Source: Caldalkalibacillus mannanilyticus JCM 10596 (GTDB lineage: Bacteria > Bacillota > Bacilli > Caldalkalibacillales > JCM-10596). Taken from it: a stretch of 64,000 nucleotides of DNA. Below, one piece after another: positions 1-7,618 of the stretch. The stretch is taken from contig NZ_BAMO01000029.1 in assembly GCF_000615945.1 (NCBI RefSeq), forward strand, positions 1 to 64,000, in the 5' to 3' direction. The position numbers were made by a program, and so were the translations under genes. Numbering within the stretch: position 1 is the stretch's first letter; each line of letters begins with the position of its first letter. The notes beneath the pieces were generated by a model. It was not told the origin of the DNA and made no database searches. It was given only the letters and a program-made list of their open reading frames with translations.

Positions 1-20
1 AAACGAGATTTTTGCGACAC
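1..20 (-). CDS. 5' end of a minus-strand gene running off the window
   Basis: A GTG codon at 20..18 on the minus strand is preceded by a near-perfect ribosome site (AAGGAGGGTG, about 4 nt spacing, plus-strand positions 25-34). Only six codons lie inside the window (V/M-S-Q-K-S-R), so no product can be named. The call rests on the ribosome site alone. Confidence 0.45.
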
Positions 21-176
21 AAATCACCCTCCTTATAAAGATTTCCTCTCCTTAGCGTAAGCCATCCCGAAGCAAAAAACAATCAAAAAATAATTATTTT
101 CATTAAAAATTAAATTATACATAAGTTTTTTGCTTATTTTTTAGTACTCTTATTTTTTAACTGTACTATGATTATT

Positions 177-219
177 AGAGGATATTTAGTTCAATATATG
201 AGCTTATATCCTCTTTTTT
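177..219 (+). terminator. hairpin plus T-run upstream of the transposase remnant
   Basis: A 9-bp stem, AGAGGATAT (177-185) with ATATCCTCT (206-214), is followed by a run of T. It reads as a plus-strand rho-independent terminator. No plus-strand gene is visible before it, so it may belong to a lost element end. The rest of 21-306 is very AT-rich and shows no coding. Confidence 0.5.
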
Positions 220-306
220 AATACATATTAGAATTATAAACTATATTAAAAAATTCTAGTTTAATATGTATATTTTATGATTCTATGATTTAAGGTGGAG
301 GATTTT

Positions 307-788
307 ATGAGAGTACAGGAAGTATTACTTGATGGTAATAAAAAAAGATATATGCTTCTTGATAAAGGCGGAATGCCTGTAGTGTCTGTGATGAAGTATT
401 TGAAGTATTTAGATGTAACAGGAAAGAGCAGCAATACTTTAAAAACATATTGTTATGCCCTAAAGCAGTACTTTGATTATTTGGAGGAAGTAAAAAAAGA
501 TTATAAAGACATCACTATCGTGGATTTAGCAGAGTTTATAGGTTGGTTAAGGAGCCCATATTCAAGCAGTAAAGTAACTCCGTTACAACAAACTTAAGCA
601 AAAAAACCGAGAAAACAGGGAATCTTACTATTACTGCAGTTACTAACTTTTATGATTATTTATATCGAAATCAAGAAATACAAAATGACATGTTAGAAAA
701 GCTAATGAAGCAAGTATTTACAGGAGGTCGTACAAGGTATAAGGATTTTCTCTATCATGTTAATAAAGATAAAGAAGAAGTTTTTTAA
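307..788 (+). pseudogene. Tn554-type transposase A (tyrosine recombinase) N-terminal remnant, frameshifted and truncated
   Basis: The first part (about 97 codons from ATG 307, ribosome site GGTGGAGG) is a SAM-like core-binding domain of a tyrosine recombinase, with SNTLKTYCYALKQYFDYL and FIGWLR. It resembles Tn554 TnpA proteins. The frame stops at 595-597. After a one-base shift it continues (TEKTGNLTITAVTNFYDYL) to a stop at 786-788. The C-terminal catalytic R-H-R-Y domain is missing altogether. A GTG at 295 is in frame but lies within the ribosome site, so ATG 307 is preferred. It is a dead remnant, pointing to past mobile-element activity at this edge. Family assignment is by recognition of the N-terminal pattern only. 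Confidence 0.7.
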
Positions 789-870
789 CAGGGGTGTTTT
801 GTTAAAATTTTATTCGAGTTAAAGATATAACAAAATTTTATAGCGAATCTTACTTTGTGATAAGATTGTA

Positions 871-883
871 TAGTAATTTACTA
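871..883. promoter_or_regulatory. candidate operator of the HxlR regulator
   Basis: The dyad TAGTAA-T-TTACTA lies about 50 bp upstream of the HxlR-family gene. HxlR/YodB-type proteins bind short TA-rich dyads of this kind and often autoregulate. The assignment is inference from position and symmetry. Confidence 0.4.
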
Positions 884-933
884 TAAAGAATTCATATTGA
901 TAGGATATTCTTATCAGAAGGAGAGTGGGGATT

Positions 934-1293
934 GTGAGAGAAACCTGTATTCCAACTGGCGTAGAACTAAAAAACACTGGTTTTGGATATACGTTATCCT
1001 TAATAGGTGGTAAATATAAAATGATTATTTTGTATTGGTTGTCTGAAAATAAGGTTATGAGGTTCAATGAGCTGAAGCGATGTATTGGGACTATTTCCTT
1101 TAAAACACTAAGTGTTATGTTAAAAGGGCTTGAGGAAGATGGTCTTATTATACGCAAAGAATTTCCCCAAATACCTCCAAAAGTTGAATATTCATTATCT
1201 GAACGTGGTTGTTCACTTATTCCATTGTTAGATATGATGTGCGATTGGGGAGAGAAAAATAATTTTCAAGCTCTAGAAGATGTAACAAAATAG
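934..1293 (+). CDS. HxlR-family winged-helix transcriptional regulator
   Basis: A protein of about 119 residues made almost entirely of one HxlR-type winged helix. The N-terminal Cys (RETCIP), then LSLIGGKYKMIILYWL, the recognition helix ISFKTLSVMLKGLEEDGLI and the wing (PPKVEYSLSERG) are all typical. Family members (YodB, HypR, CatR) often sense quinones or electrophiles through the N-terminal Cys and repress flavin oxidoreductases. GTG 934 is chosen over GTG 925 because AGAAGGAGAG (916-925) is then about 9 nt upstream. It faces a broken flavodoxin-like oxidoreductase across a shared terminator, and that gene carries a matching operator-like dyad. The target is therefore plausible but inferred. 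Confidence 0.85.
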   Translation: MRETCIPTGVELKNTGFGYTLSLIGGKYKMIILYWLSENKVMRFNELKRCIGTISFKTLSVMLKGLEEDGLIIRKEFPQIPPKVEYSLSERGCSLIPLLDMMCDWGEKNNFQALEDVTK

Positions 1294-1308
1294 GCATAGT
1301 GTAAAAAG

Positions 1309-1336
1309 GAAGTACCTACTTTTTAGGAGGTACTTC
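1309..1336. terminator. bidirectional terminator between convergent genes
   Basis: A 9-bp stem, GAAGTACCT (1309-1317) with AGGTACTTC (1328-1336), has an A-run before it and T-rich sequence after it. It can serve both the HxlR gene and the convergent oxidoreductase gene. Confidence 0.7.
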
Positions 1337-1364
1337 TTATTTTAACTTTTATAAAAGTTTCCCA

Positions 1365-1891
1365 TTACATATTATCAATGAAATTTAAATAATCTTGAGT
1401 GCTTTTTTCTATTTCACTTACAGATGGCTCAAATTCTGCTCCATAAAACGCAAAGAACGAACGATAATCTGCTTTACAATAAATGGCTGTCGTCTCAAAC
1501 GGACGCAACACTTGTTCAAGTGTATAATGGTATCTTCCAGCTTCACTATAATCCACATTTTTGATCCCGGCAGATACACCTAAAGCAACTTTACGATTCT
1601 TTAATTTATCTCCCTTTGAACCATAAGCCCATCCATAAAGGAAAACATCATCCATCCACTTTTTTAAGAGAGGAGGACAGTTGAACCAATAAACAGGAAA
1701 TTGGAAAACAAGGTTCCCGTGAGTTTCAACCAATTTTTGTTCTTTTTCCACATCTATGTTCTCATCAGGATAAACCTTATACAATTCGTGCACAGTATAT
1801 TTTTCTGGATATTTATTTAATTCTTCTACCACCGCTTATTAACAACAGATGTTTCTAAGCTTGGGTGTGTTATGATAACAAGAGTTTTCAA
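1365..1891 (-). pseudogene. flavodoxin-like NAD(P)H oxidoreductase (KefF/YwrO-type), frameshifted
   Basis: Reading from TTG 1891 (ribosome site AGGAGGAAGAA) gives KTLVIITHPSLETSVVNKRW, the usual N-terminus of this family with its FMN-binding THP-S motif. One missing base then puts a stop in frame, and the rest (VEELNKYPEKYTVHELY, FQFPVYWFNCPPLLKKWMD) continues in the next frame to 1365. The pieces add up to a normal length of about 175 residues. Such proteins are soluble flavin quinone reductases. Only one base separates the two frames, so this is either a very recent inactivation or a sequence error. Confidence 0.8.
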
Positions 1892-1948
1892 TGATTCTTC
1901 CTCCTAAAGCTGATTTCATTTTTATTGTAAATTCCAAGCTAAAAATAT

Positions 1949-1979
1949 GTAAGTACGCACTTTTATTACAGGTACTTAC
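1949..1979. promoter_or_regulatory. HxlR-type operator upstream of the oxidoreductase
   Basis: A perfect inverted repeat, GTAAGTAC-N15-GTACTTAC, lies about 60-90 bp upstream of the oxidoreductase start. GTAAGTAC/GTACTTAC half sites are of the kind used by Bacillus HxlR-family repressors. The binding protein is inferred to be the regulator at 934-1293. The rest of 1892-2157 shows no convincing gene. Confidence 0.55.
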
Positions 1980-2157
1980 ATAAGGGTGAGTGTTAAATCA
2001 GTCATAAAAAATTTTTTCTATAAGGAAGGACCAATGAACCTATTATCCGTAAAGTAGAATAGCTGCATTCTCAAGTCACCATACGTAATGTGAAAAGATC
2101 GTGTACTAAGTCATTATAATTATTCAAGAAAAGGGTGCGATTGTGGAAGAAAAAGTA

Positions 2158-2207
2158 AAGGAGTAAAACATATTAGACATGTCTAATATGTTTTACTCCT
2201 TATTTTT
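2158..2207 (+). terminator. very strong palindromic terminator without an obvious upstream gene
   Basis: A 44-bp perfect palindrome (2158-2201) with arms beginning AAGGAGTAAAACATATTAGA is followed by ATTTTTTAT. The loop is essentially zero. No intact plus-strand gene precedes it; only a short open stretch ending in EEKVKE-stop at about 2162-2165. It may be the terminator of a deleted gene, or it may serve the minus-strand MerR gene from the other side. Confidence 0.55.
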
Positions 2208-2282
2208 TATAACTTTTTACGATTTAGGTCTTAATAATTTATATTAGTACGCATACTTTTCTATATCCTCTGGAATATGGCA

Positions 2283-2999
2283 TCATCCTACTCTGTTCAG
2301 CAAGCGATACAAAAAATATAAGCCGTGTAATTGAGCTTGATTCCGTCGATTCAAGTGATCTAGACACGTTTCTACCATCTTTCGTGCTTCATCTATTGCC
2401 TCTATTTTTCGTTTTTCCTTTTCTGAATGAAACTCTAGTTTTCGAATGGCATCCTTTAATTGAATAATCTCTTCAGAGTAGACAGCATTTTTCAGCAGTT
2501 TTAATAATAAAATTTTGATGAATTGCTCAAAGTGGAACAAACGATATTGATTCTCCCCTCTTGTTGATCTTAGATAGCCTTTTTTCTCCCAATAGCGTAT
2601 GGCAGTAGCAGAAACGTCTGCTTTTTGTGCTATTTCTCCAATTGACATAGAGGGAAGATTGCTTACTTTCTCACCATTCTCAAGATATTGAAGAATCTTT
2701 AAAGCTAGTTCTTTATCCTGATACGTAGCTACCTGCCTTTCATTGATGATCCAAAGAGCCGAACTTACCTTATTTTGTTGGATATATTTAAGAACGGCTG
2801 AGGTAGCATCGATTCCAAAGCCAGGAGCCATTGCAACGATACATTCAAAATAGGCAATATGTTCTTCCGTATAGATACGATACCCAGAGCTGGTTCTTTC
2901 CGTTTTGGGCACAATTCCTCTTTCTTCATATCCTCTCAGCGTACTGGTGCTGATCTTTAATCTATTTGCGATGTCTACTGGTCTGCTATGATTTTTCAT
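2283..2999 (-). CDS. MerR-family regulator with two tandem helix-turn-helix domains
   Basis: A protein of 238 residues with two MerR-type winged helices. Residues about 5-75 contain DIANRLKISTSTLRGYEERG and GYRIY; residues about 118-185 contain SIGEIAQKADVSATAIRYWEKKG and NQYRLF. A C-terminal helical, charged segment (about 200-238) could be a coiled coil. Ordinary MerR proteins have one HTH and dimerise, so the duplicated DNA-binding domain suggests a monomeric or doubly bridging binder. No metal-binding Cys motif is seen. ATG 2999 has the ribosome site GAGGTGATGAGGA. It is divergent from the gene at 3153, its likeliest target after itself. Confidence 0.82.
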   Translation of the reverse strand: MKNHSRPVDIANRLKISTSTLRGYEERGIVPKTERTSSGYRIYTEEHIAYFECIVAMAPGFGIDATSAVLKYIQQNKVSSALWIINERQVATYQDKELALKILQYLENGEKVSNLPSMSIGEIAQKADVSATAIRYWEKKGYLRSTRGENQYRLFHFEQFIKILLLKLLKNAVYSEEIIQLKDAIRKLEFHSEKEKRKIEAIDEARKMVETCLDHLNRRNQAQLHGLYFLYRLLNRVG

Positions 3000-3152
3000 T
3001 CCTCATCACCTCAGGTTCATAGGTTAAACAAGATCTAAAGTTTTTCTAACTAATAGCTTTTAACATAAGGATTAAAATGAAAAACCTTTTAATTTGCTTT
3101 AATGTTATACGATAGAACTGTAAGAATCAAAAAAAGTGTTGGAGGGATTTAT

Positions 3153-3647
3153 GTGAAAAAATTAGATATTCGCCCTGAGATGTCCATCGAAAAAGTAGGA
3201 GCAGGCTTGGCAGGTTACATTGAGGAGCATTGGCAAAATGTATGGACGGAAAATCTGGAGGAGCTGGAACGTTTATATCCCGAATATGAAGACGCAACCT
3301 ATGGCATTTATTTAGATAAACTCCTCCCCCCTGCTTGGAAAGAGCTGGAGAAAGAAGGATTCTCATCGGCTACTGAAACACAAGAAGATGATTTTGTCAT
3401 TGCTGGATGCTTGCATTTTAGAAACTCACTGGAAAAAGCAAAATGGGGAACTCCAGACCATGAAAAGCGTGTTTTCTGGATCGTAGTTCAAAATCAAAAC
3501 AAGCAATCAATAGGTACACTGCTTTTTGAATTATCTCATTCACATGTACACTTTCATCTCCCTTCAGCACCAAGATTACTCACATGTCCTAGTATTGAAA
3601 GAGAGGAAATCATTAAGAAGATTTATCGTCTGCAAGAGGAAGTTTAG
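3153..3647 (+). CDS. conserved protein of unknown function
   Basis: About 164 residues from GTG 3153, chosen because GGAGGG lies 7 nt upstream; the upstream ATG 3102 has none. The protein is soluble, mixed-charge, with a Trp-rich N-terminal half and a His-rich stretch near the C-terminus (ELSHSHVHFHLPSAP). I see no signal peptide or membrane segment. The His cluster could bind metal, which is speculation. It is divergent from the tandem-HTH MerR gene, which may control it. I do not recognise the family with certainty. Confidence 0.75.
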   Translation: MKKLDIRPEMSIEKVGAGLAGYIEEHWQNVWTENLEELERLYPEYEDATYGIYLDKLLPPAWKELEKEGFSSATETQEDDFVIAGCLHFRNSLEKAKWGTPDHEKRVFWIVVQNQNKQSIGTLLFELSHSHVHFHLPSAPRLLTCPSIEREEIIKKIYRLQEEV

Positions 3648-3747
3648 TCACGTCGAGCAATCCTATAAAGAAGCGGCTAAGGGTCGGCTATCCTCACCTT
3701 TAAAGGAAGGATCTGAGCGACGGTTAAAGCGAGATAAAAAAGAAAAA

Positions 3748-3785
3748 GAGGGGAAGAGTCGATACTGCCTCTTTCCCTCCTTTTT
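3748..3785 (+). terminator. rho-independent terminator
   Basis: An 11-bp stem, GAGGGGAAGAG (3748-3758) with CTCTTTCCCTC (3769-3779) and one G-U pair, is followed by CTTTTTAAC. It ends the gene at 3153-3647. Confidence 0.75.
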
Positions 3786-3787
3786 AA

Positions 3788-4203
3788 CTATTCCTGATTT
3801 ACAGCACTTTCATCCATGTAGATGAATTCCCATATATGATGGTCCAAATCTTGAAAGCTCCATAGATACATGAAGCTATGGTCCGTTGGATCATTTAAGG
3901 CTTTTCCTCCGCTGTGAGCGCTTTATTCACAATCTCATCCACTTGCTCCTTACTATCAGCAGAAAGAGCTATTAGGACTTCGCTGCTTTTCGTTGTATCT
4001 GGAATCTCTTTTTTCGTAAATGACTGAAAATACTCTTCTACTAATAGCATCACATAGATTTTTTCACTAACCACCATACAAGCGGCGTTATCATCTGAGA
4101 ACTGCGCGTTAAAATCAAAACCTAACTCTGCAAAAAACGCCAAGGATTTCTTCAAATCTTTCACGGGTAAATTGACAAAAATCTTATCTGCTTTTGTTTT
4201 CAT
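3788..4203 (-). pseudogene. VOC-superfamily (glyoxalase/bleomycin-resistance-like) protein, frameshifted
   Basis: From ATG 4203 (ribosome site GAGGTGATGAGGA) the protein reads KIFVNLPVKDLKKSLAFF, GFDFNAQFSDDNAACMVV, the usual N-terminal half of a YdeK/PhnB-like VOC protein. That frame stops at 3895. In the neighbouring frame the C-terminal half is intact: SGGKALNDPTDHSFMY, WSFQDLDHHIWEFIYMDES, ending at 3788. One base is missing just before the GGK motif. Joined, it has normal length (about 138 residues). The AraC gene lies directly upstream on the same strand and may be its regulator. Confidence 0.8.
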
Positions 4204-4319
4204 TCCTCATCACCTCAACATGAAATTTGTTGGTTGATTCATAGAGCCCTAATGAACCAATGAAACACCCTCTATGTAAAGTTTACTCTACTATAGACTT
4301 ATACATTTCTTCTCAATTG

Positions 4320-5144
4320 CTATGTCTGTGAAACTCGACTAAGAAAATGATTCATCAATAATGGTAGCGAAATGAGAATCGGTGGGTCATCTAATCGTGG
4401 GGGATGTAAGATCAATTGTTGGTAAGGAACCGTTGAATACGGTGTGACAATGATGGGTTCAATGATCCGGGCTCGTAAGGTGGCTTGAGGAAGAAGAATA
4501 TCTGTCGCCTGCATCCCCCAAGAAACAGAGGTTGCCATCAAATAATAGGTACCTGGCTCGACACCCGTAAAGCAAAATTCTCCTAGAGAAGAGAGTAAAG
4601 TTCCGTATAAAGGAAGACCCTCAGGAATCGGTTTGGCAAATAAACCAATTAAGATAAAACCATTGAAAGGAAGCTCTGAGTGAATCGATCCTTCCACTTT
4701 ACAGTCATTCTGAGAAAAATGAGCAGCACTAAGCCAATGATTTAATTGCTGTAATGACTGAAGATGCTGCTCTACAGCTTGCCTTGAATCTCGAAATTGC
4801 GCAGGAGTCACCCCTACCCGTTCTGTAAATCGTGTGGTGAAGGTCCCTAAACTCTGCTGTCCAATTTCCAAGGCAATATCGCGCACACTAAAGTGACTAT
4901 GTAATAACAAATCTTTTGCTTTTTGCAACCGAAGAGAAGACACATAATAAAGGGGAGAAAGGCCCGTTCTTTCCTTAAAAATACGTGAAAAATGATAAGG
5001 ACTATACGAGATGTGACGAGCTAATTGAGCAAGGGATAACGGCTCATACAAGTTTTGCAGGACATACGTTATCACTTCGTCAATTTCGGAATACTTGAGA
5101 GTCACTTTGTACACCCGCTTTCGACTACTTTTGCAACACCCCAA
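4320..5144 (-). CDS. AraC-family transcriptional regulator with N-terminal HTH
   Basis: The AraC double HTH is at the N-terminus (about residues 20-118: SLAQLARHISYSPYHFSRIF and the second helix RDIALEIGQQSLGTFTTRF ending GVTPAQFR). A C-terminal domain of about 150 residues (FNGFILIGLFAKPIPEGLPLYG) probably binds ligand. This is the reverse of AraC itself and is common in Bacillales regulators linked to VOC proteins. The start is uncertain: ATG 5144 lacks a good ribosome site, and a GTG a few codons downstream (VYKVTL) is equally likely. The VOC gene follows on the same strand. Confidence 0.82.
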   Translation of the reverse strand: MGCCKSSRKRVYKVTLKYSEIDEVITYVLQNLYEPLSLAQLARHISYSPYHFSRIFKERTGLSPLYYVSSLRLQKAKDLLLHSHFSVRDIALEIGQQSLGTFTTRFTERVGVTPAQFRDSRQAVEQHLQSLQQLNHWLSAAHFSQNDCKVEGSIHSELPFNGFILIGLFAKPIPEGLPLYGTLLSSLGEFCFTGVEPGTYYLMATSVSWGMQATDILLPQATLRARIIEPIIVTPYSTVPYQQLILHPPRLDDPPILISLPLLMNHFLSRVSQT

Positions 5145-5223
5145 AAGGAACGTTTGTTCCTATTATGGTATCATATTTTGGTCAGCATGAATAGTCCTTA
5201 TCCCATTTTTTTATACATTCTGC

Positions 5224-6246
5224 TCAATGATCTGCCATAGAAGGAATAAGCAAAAATCCTTCATTGATTTTATCCTCAGGGTGACTAAAAAACTGATGCA
5301 TCCCCGTGACCCATGCAGATCCTGTAATTTGCGTAATAACAGCTTCCTTCCCACCAACTCTTGTGGTATTCAACACTTTTCCTCTGAACAGAGAACCAAC
5401 AATACTTTCATGAACAAAGGACTCTCCTATTTTGATTTTCCCCTGGGAAAATAGAGTAGCAAGCTTGGCTGATGTCCCTGTTCCACAAGGAGATCGATCT
5501 ATTCCTCCCGGCGGAACAACCACAGTATTCTTAACATTAGCTTCTGGATGACTAGGATCTGTGTAAAATTCAATATGGGTCAATCCTTTAATGAACGGAG
5601 CCTCTGGATGCTTAATCTCCACTTCACTATTGATCGCATTTCTTATTTTGATAGCGATATCAATGATTCTAGTAGCATTTGAAGGGACAAGTGCTAAACC
5701 AAGCAGGCGTGCATCAACAATCCCATAGAAATTTCCACCATAAGCAATATCACAAAAAACACGCCCCATTCCTTCAACCTCTACCTCCATGCTTTGCAAA
5801 TGAAAGGCAGGAATATTACAAAAAGAAACTTCCACAGCTTTTCCATTCTTGATCCTCATTTCAACCTCTACCAAGCCAGCTGGCGTATCTAGTGTTAGGG
5901 ACGTAATCGGTTCTTGAAAAGCAATGAGCCCAGCCTCAACCAAAGCCGTACAAAAGCCGATCGTATCATGTCCGCACATGGGTAAATACCCTCCAGTTTC
6001 GATATAAATAACTCCTATATCCGCAGCTGGATGACACGGCTCTACAAGTAAAGCACCAGACATTACATCATGTCCTCTTGGCTCAAACATTAATAGCTTT
6101 CTGATCCAGTCATACTTTTCTTTCATCATTAACATTTTCTCAGCCATGGTTTTCCCTTCTAATCTTGGAAGACCACTGACCACAGTCCGAGTTGGGTTTC
6201 CTCCCGTATGTGTATCAATGACAGAAAAGATTCGATCCACCTTCAT
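5224..6246 (-). CDS. proline racemase family enzyme, Cys/Cys type; probable 4-hydroxyproline 2-epimerase
   Basis: 340 residues with both catalytic cysteines of the family: MCGHDTIG (Cys about 91) and GIDRSPCGTGTSA (Cys about 254), plus IDTHTGGNPTR at the N-terminus. Cys/Cys members racemise proline or epimerise trans-4-hydroxy-L-proline to cis-4-hydroxy-D-proline by two-base chemistry. The neighbours (D-hydroxyproline dehydrogenase parts, DapA-family deaminase, dioxovalerate dehydrogenase) favour hydroxyproline. Its ATG overlaps the stop of the upstream FAD-oxidoreductase gene (TAATG), so the two are translationally coupled and share the sigma-54 promoter at 7481-7496. Confidence 0.9.
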   Translation of the reverse strand: MKVDRIFSVIDTHTGGNPTRTVVSGLPRLEGKTMAEKMLMMKEKYDWIRKLLMFEPRGHDVMSGALLVEPCHPAADIGVIYIETGGYLPMCGHDTIGFCTALVEAGLIAFQEPITSLTLDTPAGLVEVEMRIKNGKAVEVSFCNIPAFHLQSMEVEVEGMGRVFCDIAYGGNFYGIVDARLLGLALVPSNATRIIDIAIKIRNAINSEVEIKHPEAPFIKGLTHIEFYTDPSHPEANVKNTVVVPPGGIDRSPCGTGTSAKLATLFSQGKIKIGESFVHESIVGSLFRGKVLNTTRVGGKEAVITQITGSAWVTGMHQFFSHPEDKINEGFLLIPSMADH

Positions 6247-7418
6247 TACCTAATCATCCTTTCCTTAAATCTCTTATAGTGAAGAGGTTCGAGCGGTACA
6301 CTCGGCTTAAATCCAAGAATCATTTCCTCTATTAATTTTCCAGTGATAGCAGCTAAGCTAATCCCATCCCCCTCATGCCCTGCTGCAACAAAGAACCCCG
6401 GCACTTCTTCTACATGAGAAATAATCGGTAAATGGTCCTCTGTATAGGGACGTAGCCCTACATAGGTCCGAATAAAGCGCATATCCGCCATCTGAGGGTA
6501 AAAACGAACGGCTCTTCTAGCCATGCATCGAATCACCTTCATATCTACCTTTGTCTCAAACCCAAGAAATTGACGACTACTGCCAATTAAAAAATTTTGA
6601 CTTTCTGTTGGCTCATAGACTAGAGCTACTCCATAACGTTCGGTTTCTACATCAACCTTTCTTTTCCCACCAAATTTGGAGATCAGATAACCAAACTCCA
6701 TCACTTTTCTCAATCCCACTTGCTTCTGTCGTGCTGCCACAATGATATGCCCTTTTCTTGGTTTGATTGGAATAGGAATACTCAGCATTTCTCCAATCCT
6801 CGGAGCCCAAACTCCTGCGGCATTAATGACCCTTTGAGATCGAAACCTACCGTTGTTTGTATGCACAATAAAATCGTTTAATTCTCTGGTTATATTTTTA
6901 ACTTCTGTATGTGTATGAACCTGAGCTCCATAAGATTTTGCTGCCTCAAATAAAGAATAGGTCAGGAGATAAGGATTAACTGTTGAGTCAGACACGCACT
7001 CTACACCACCAAGTAAATCATCCGCAAAGGACGCCGACTCCTGCCTAAGGTCAGATTGATCCAGCATCCGAAAAGGAAGTCCTGCTGCTTGTTGATCCTT
7101 GACCCACTTCTCAGCAGCCAGCATTTCCTCCTCTGTTTCACAAACCAGAATACTTCCGGGTGCTCTATATTCAAACGGCAGGGCAAGCTCTTTACTTAGA
7201 GATTGTACTAGCTTCTGGCTCGCTAAGGACATTTGACTATCAAATCCAGGTTCTTTATCAATCGCCAATATATTCCCATCACATTTCGAGGAGGTTCCAC
7301 TTGCTAGCTCCCCTCGTTCTAGAACATCTACCTTAAAGCCTACTTTTGAAAGATAATAGGCAATGGCCCCTCCGATGATCCCCCCTCCAATAATGATGAT
7401 GTCCGTATGCTTATCCAT
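6246..7418 (-). CDS. FAD-dependent oxidoreductase (DAO family), probable D-hydroxyproline dehydrogenase catalytic subunit
   Basis: About 390 residues. The N-terminal FAD-binding Rossmann motif (DIIIIGGGIIGGAIAYYL) is followed by a DAO/glycine-oxidase-like body (SGTSSKCDGNIL, INAAGVWAP, YTEDHLPII) and a C-terminal GHEGDGIS motif. It corresponds to the beta (HcnC/LhpB-like) subunit of heterotrimeric D-hydroxyproline dehydrogenase. That enzyme oxidises cis-4-hydroxy-D-proline to 1-pyrroline-4-hydroxy-2-carboxylate. The remaining subunits lie on the other side of the activator gene. The start at 7418 is preferred to ATG 7436 because GGATGGAG precedes it. It is first in its operon, behind a -24/-12 promoter. 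Confidence 0.87.
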   Translation of the reverse strand: MDKHTDIIIIGGGIIGGAIAYYLSKVGFKVDVLERGELASGTSSKCDGNILAIDKEPGFDSQMSLASQKLVQSLSKELALPFEYRAPGSILVCETEEEMLAAEKWVKDQQAAGLPFRMLDQSDLRQESASFADDLLGGVECVSDSTVNPYLLTYSLFEAAKSYGAQVHTHTEVKNITRELNDFIVHTNNGRFRSQRVINAAGVWAPRIGEMLSIPIPIKPRKGHIIVAARQKQVGLRKVMEFGYLISKFGGKRKVDVETERYGVALVYEPTESQNFLIGSSRQFLGFETKVDMKVIRCMARRAVRFYPQMADMRFIRTYVGLRPYTEDHLPIISHVEEVPGFFVAAGHEGDGISLAAITGKLIEEMILGFKPSVPLEPLHYKRFKERMIR

Positions 7419-7480
7419 CTTTCTCCATCCTTCCATTCCTGTTTTTTAAGAACATAAGAAGTAAACTCTAACCATTTTTC

Positions 7481-7496
7481 TGCAAAAATCATGCCA
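7481..7496 (-). promoter_or_regulatory. sigma-54 (-24/-12) promoter of the FAD-oxidoreductase/epimerase operon
   Basis: The minus strand reads TGGCATG-ATTT-TTGCA, matching the sigma-54 consensus TGGCACG-N4-TTGCW with the invariant GG and GC at the right spacing. It lies about 65 bp upstream of the chosen start. A sigma-54 activator gene starts divergently 120 bp away. Confidence 0.85.
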
Positions 7497-7577
7497 GCTT
7501 TTTAATTGGAAGGGATTGTTAAAATCTGTCTAATCTTATAAAATAGAAGGGAGAATCTAGTGTAAAATATTTTTTAT

Positions 7578-7599
7578 AGTGTATATTATTTTATACACT
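7578..7599. promoter_or_regulatory. inverted repeat, candidate enhancer/operator for the sigma-54 activator
   Basis: AGTGTATA-N6-TATACACT is a perfect 8-bp dyad. A related half site (TAGTGTAAAATA) lies just upstream at 7558-7569. It sits about 90-110 bp behind the sigma-54 promoter at 7481-7496, as upstream activator sites do. It is also immediately before the activator's own start, so it could also serve autoregulation. Confidence 0.55.
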
Positions 7600-7618
7600 C
7601 AAGAATGAGGTGGTTTCA

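Noticed and set aside
2100-2165. Short open stretch ending in EEKVKE-stop before the 44-bp palindrome
   Set aside because: Interrupted by a stop about 17 codons upstream, no start or ribosome site; at most the tail of a lost gene.
3526-3825. 99-residue plus-strand open frame overlapping the end of the gene at 3153
   Set aside because: It runs through the terminator at 3748-3785 and overlaps a better-supported gene in another frame; no ribosome site.
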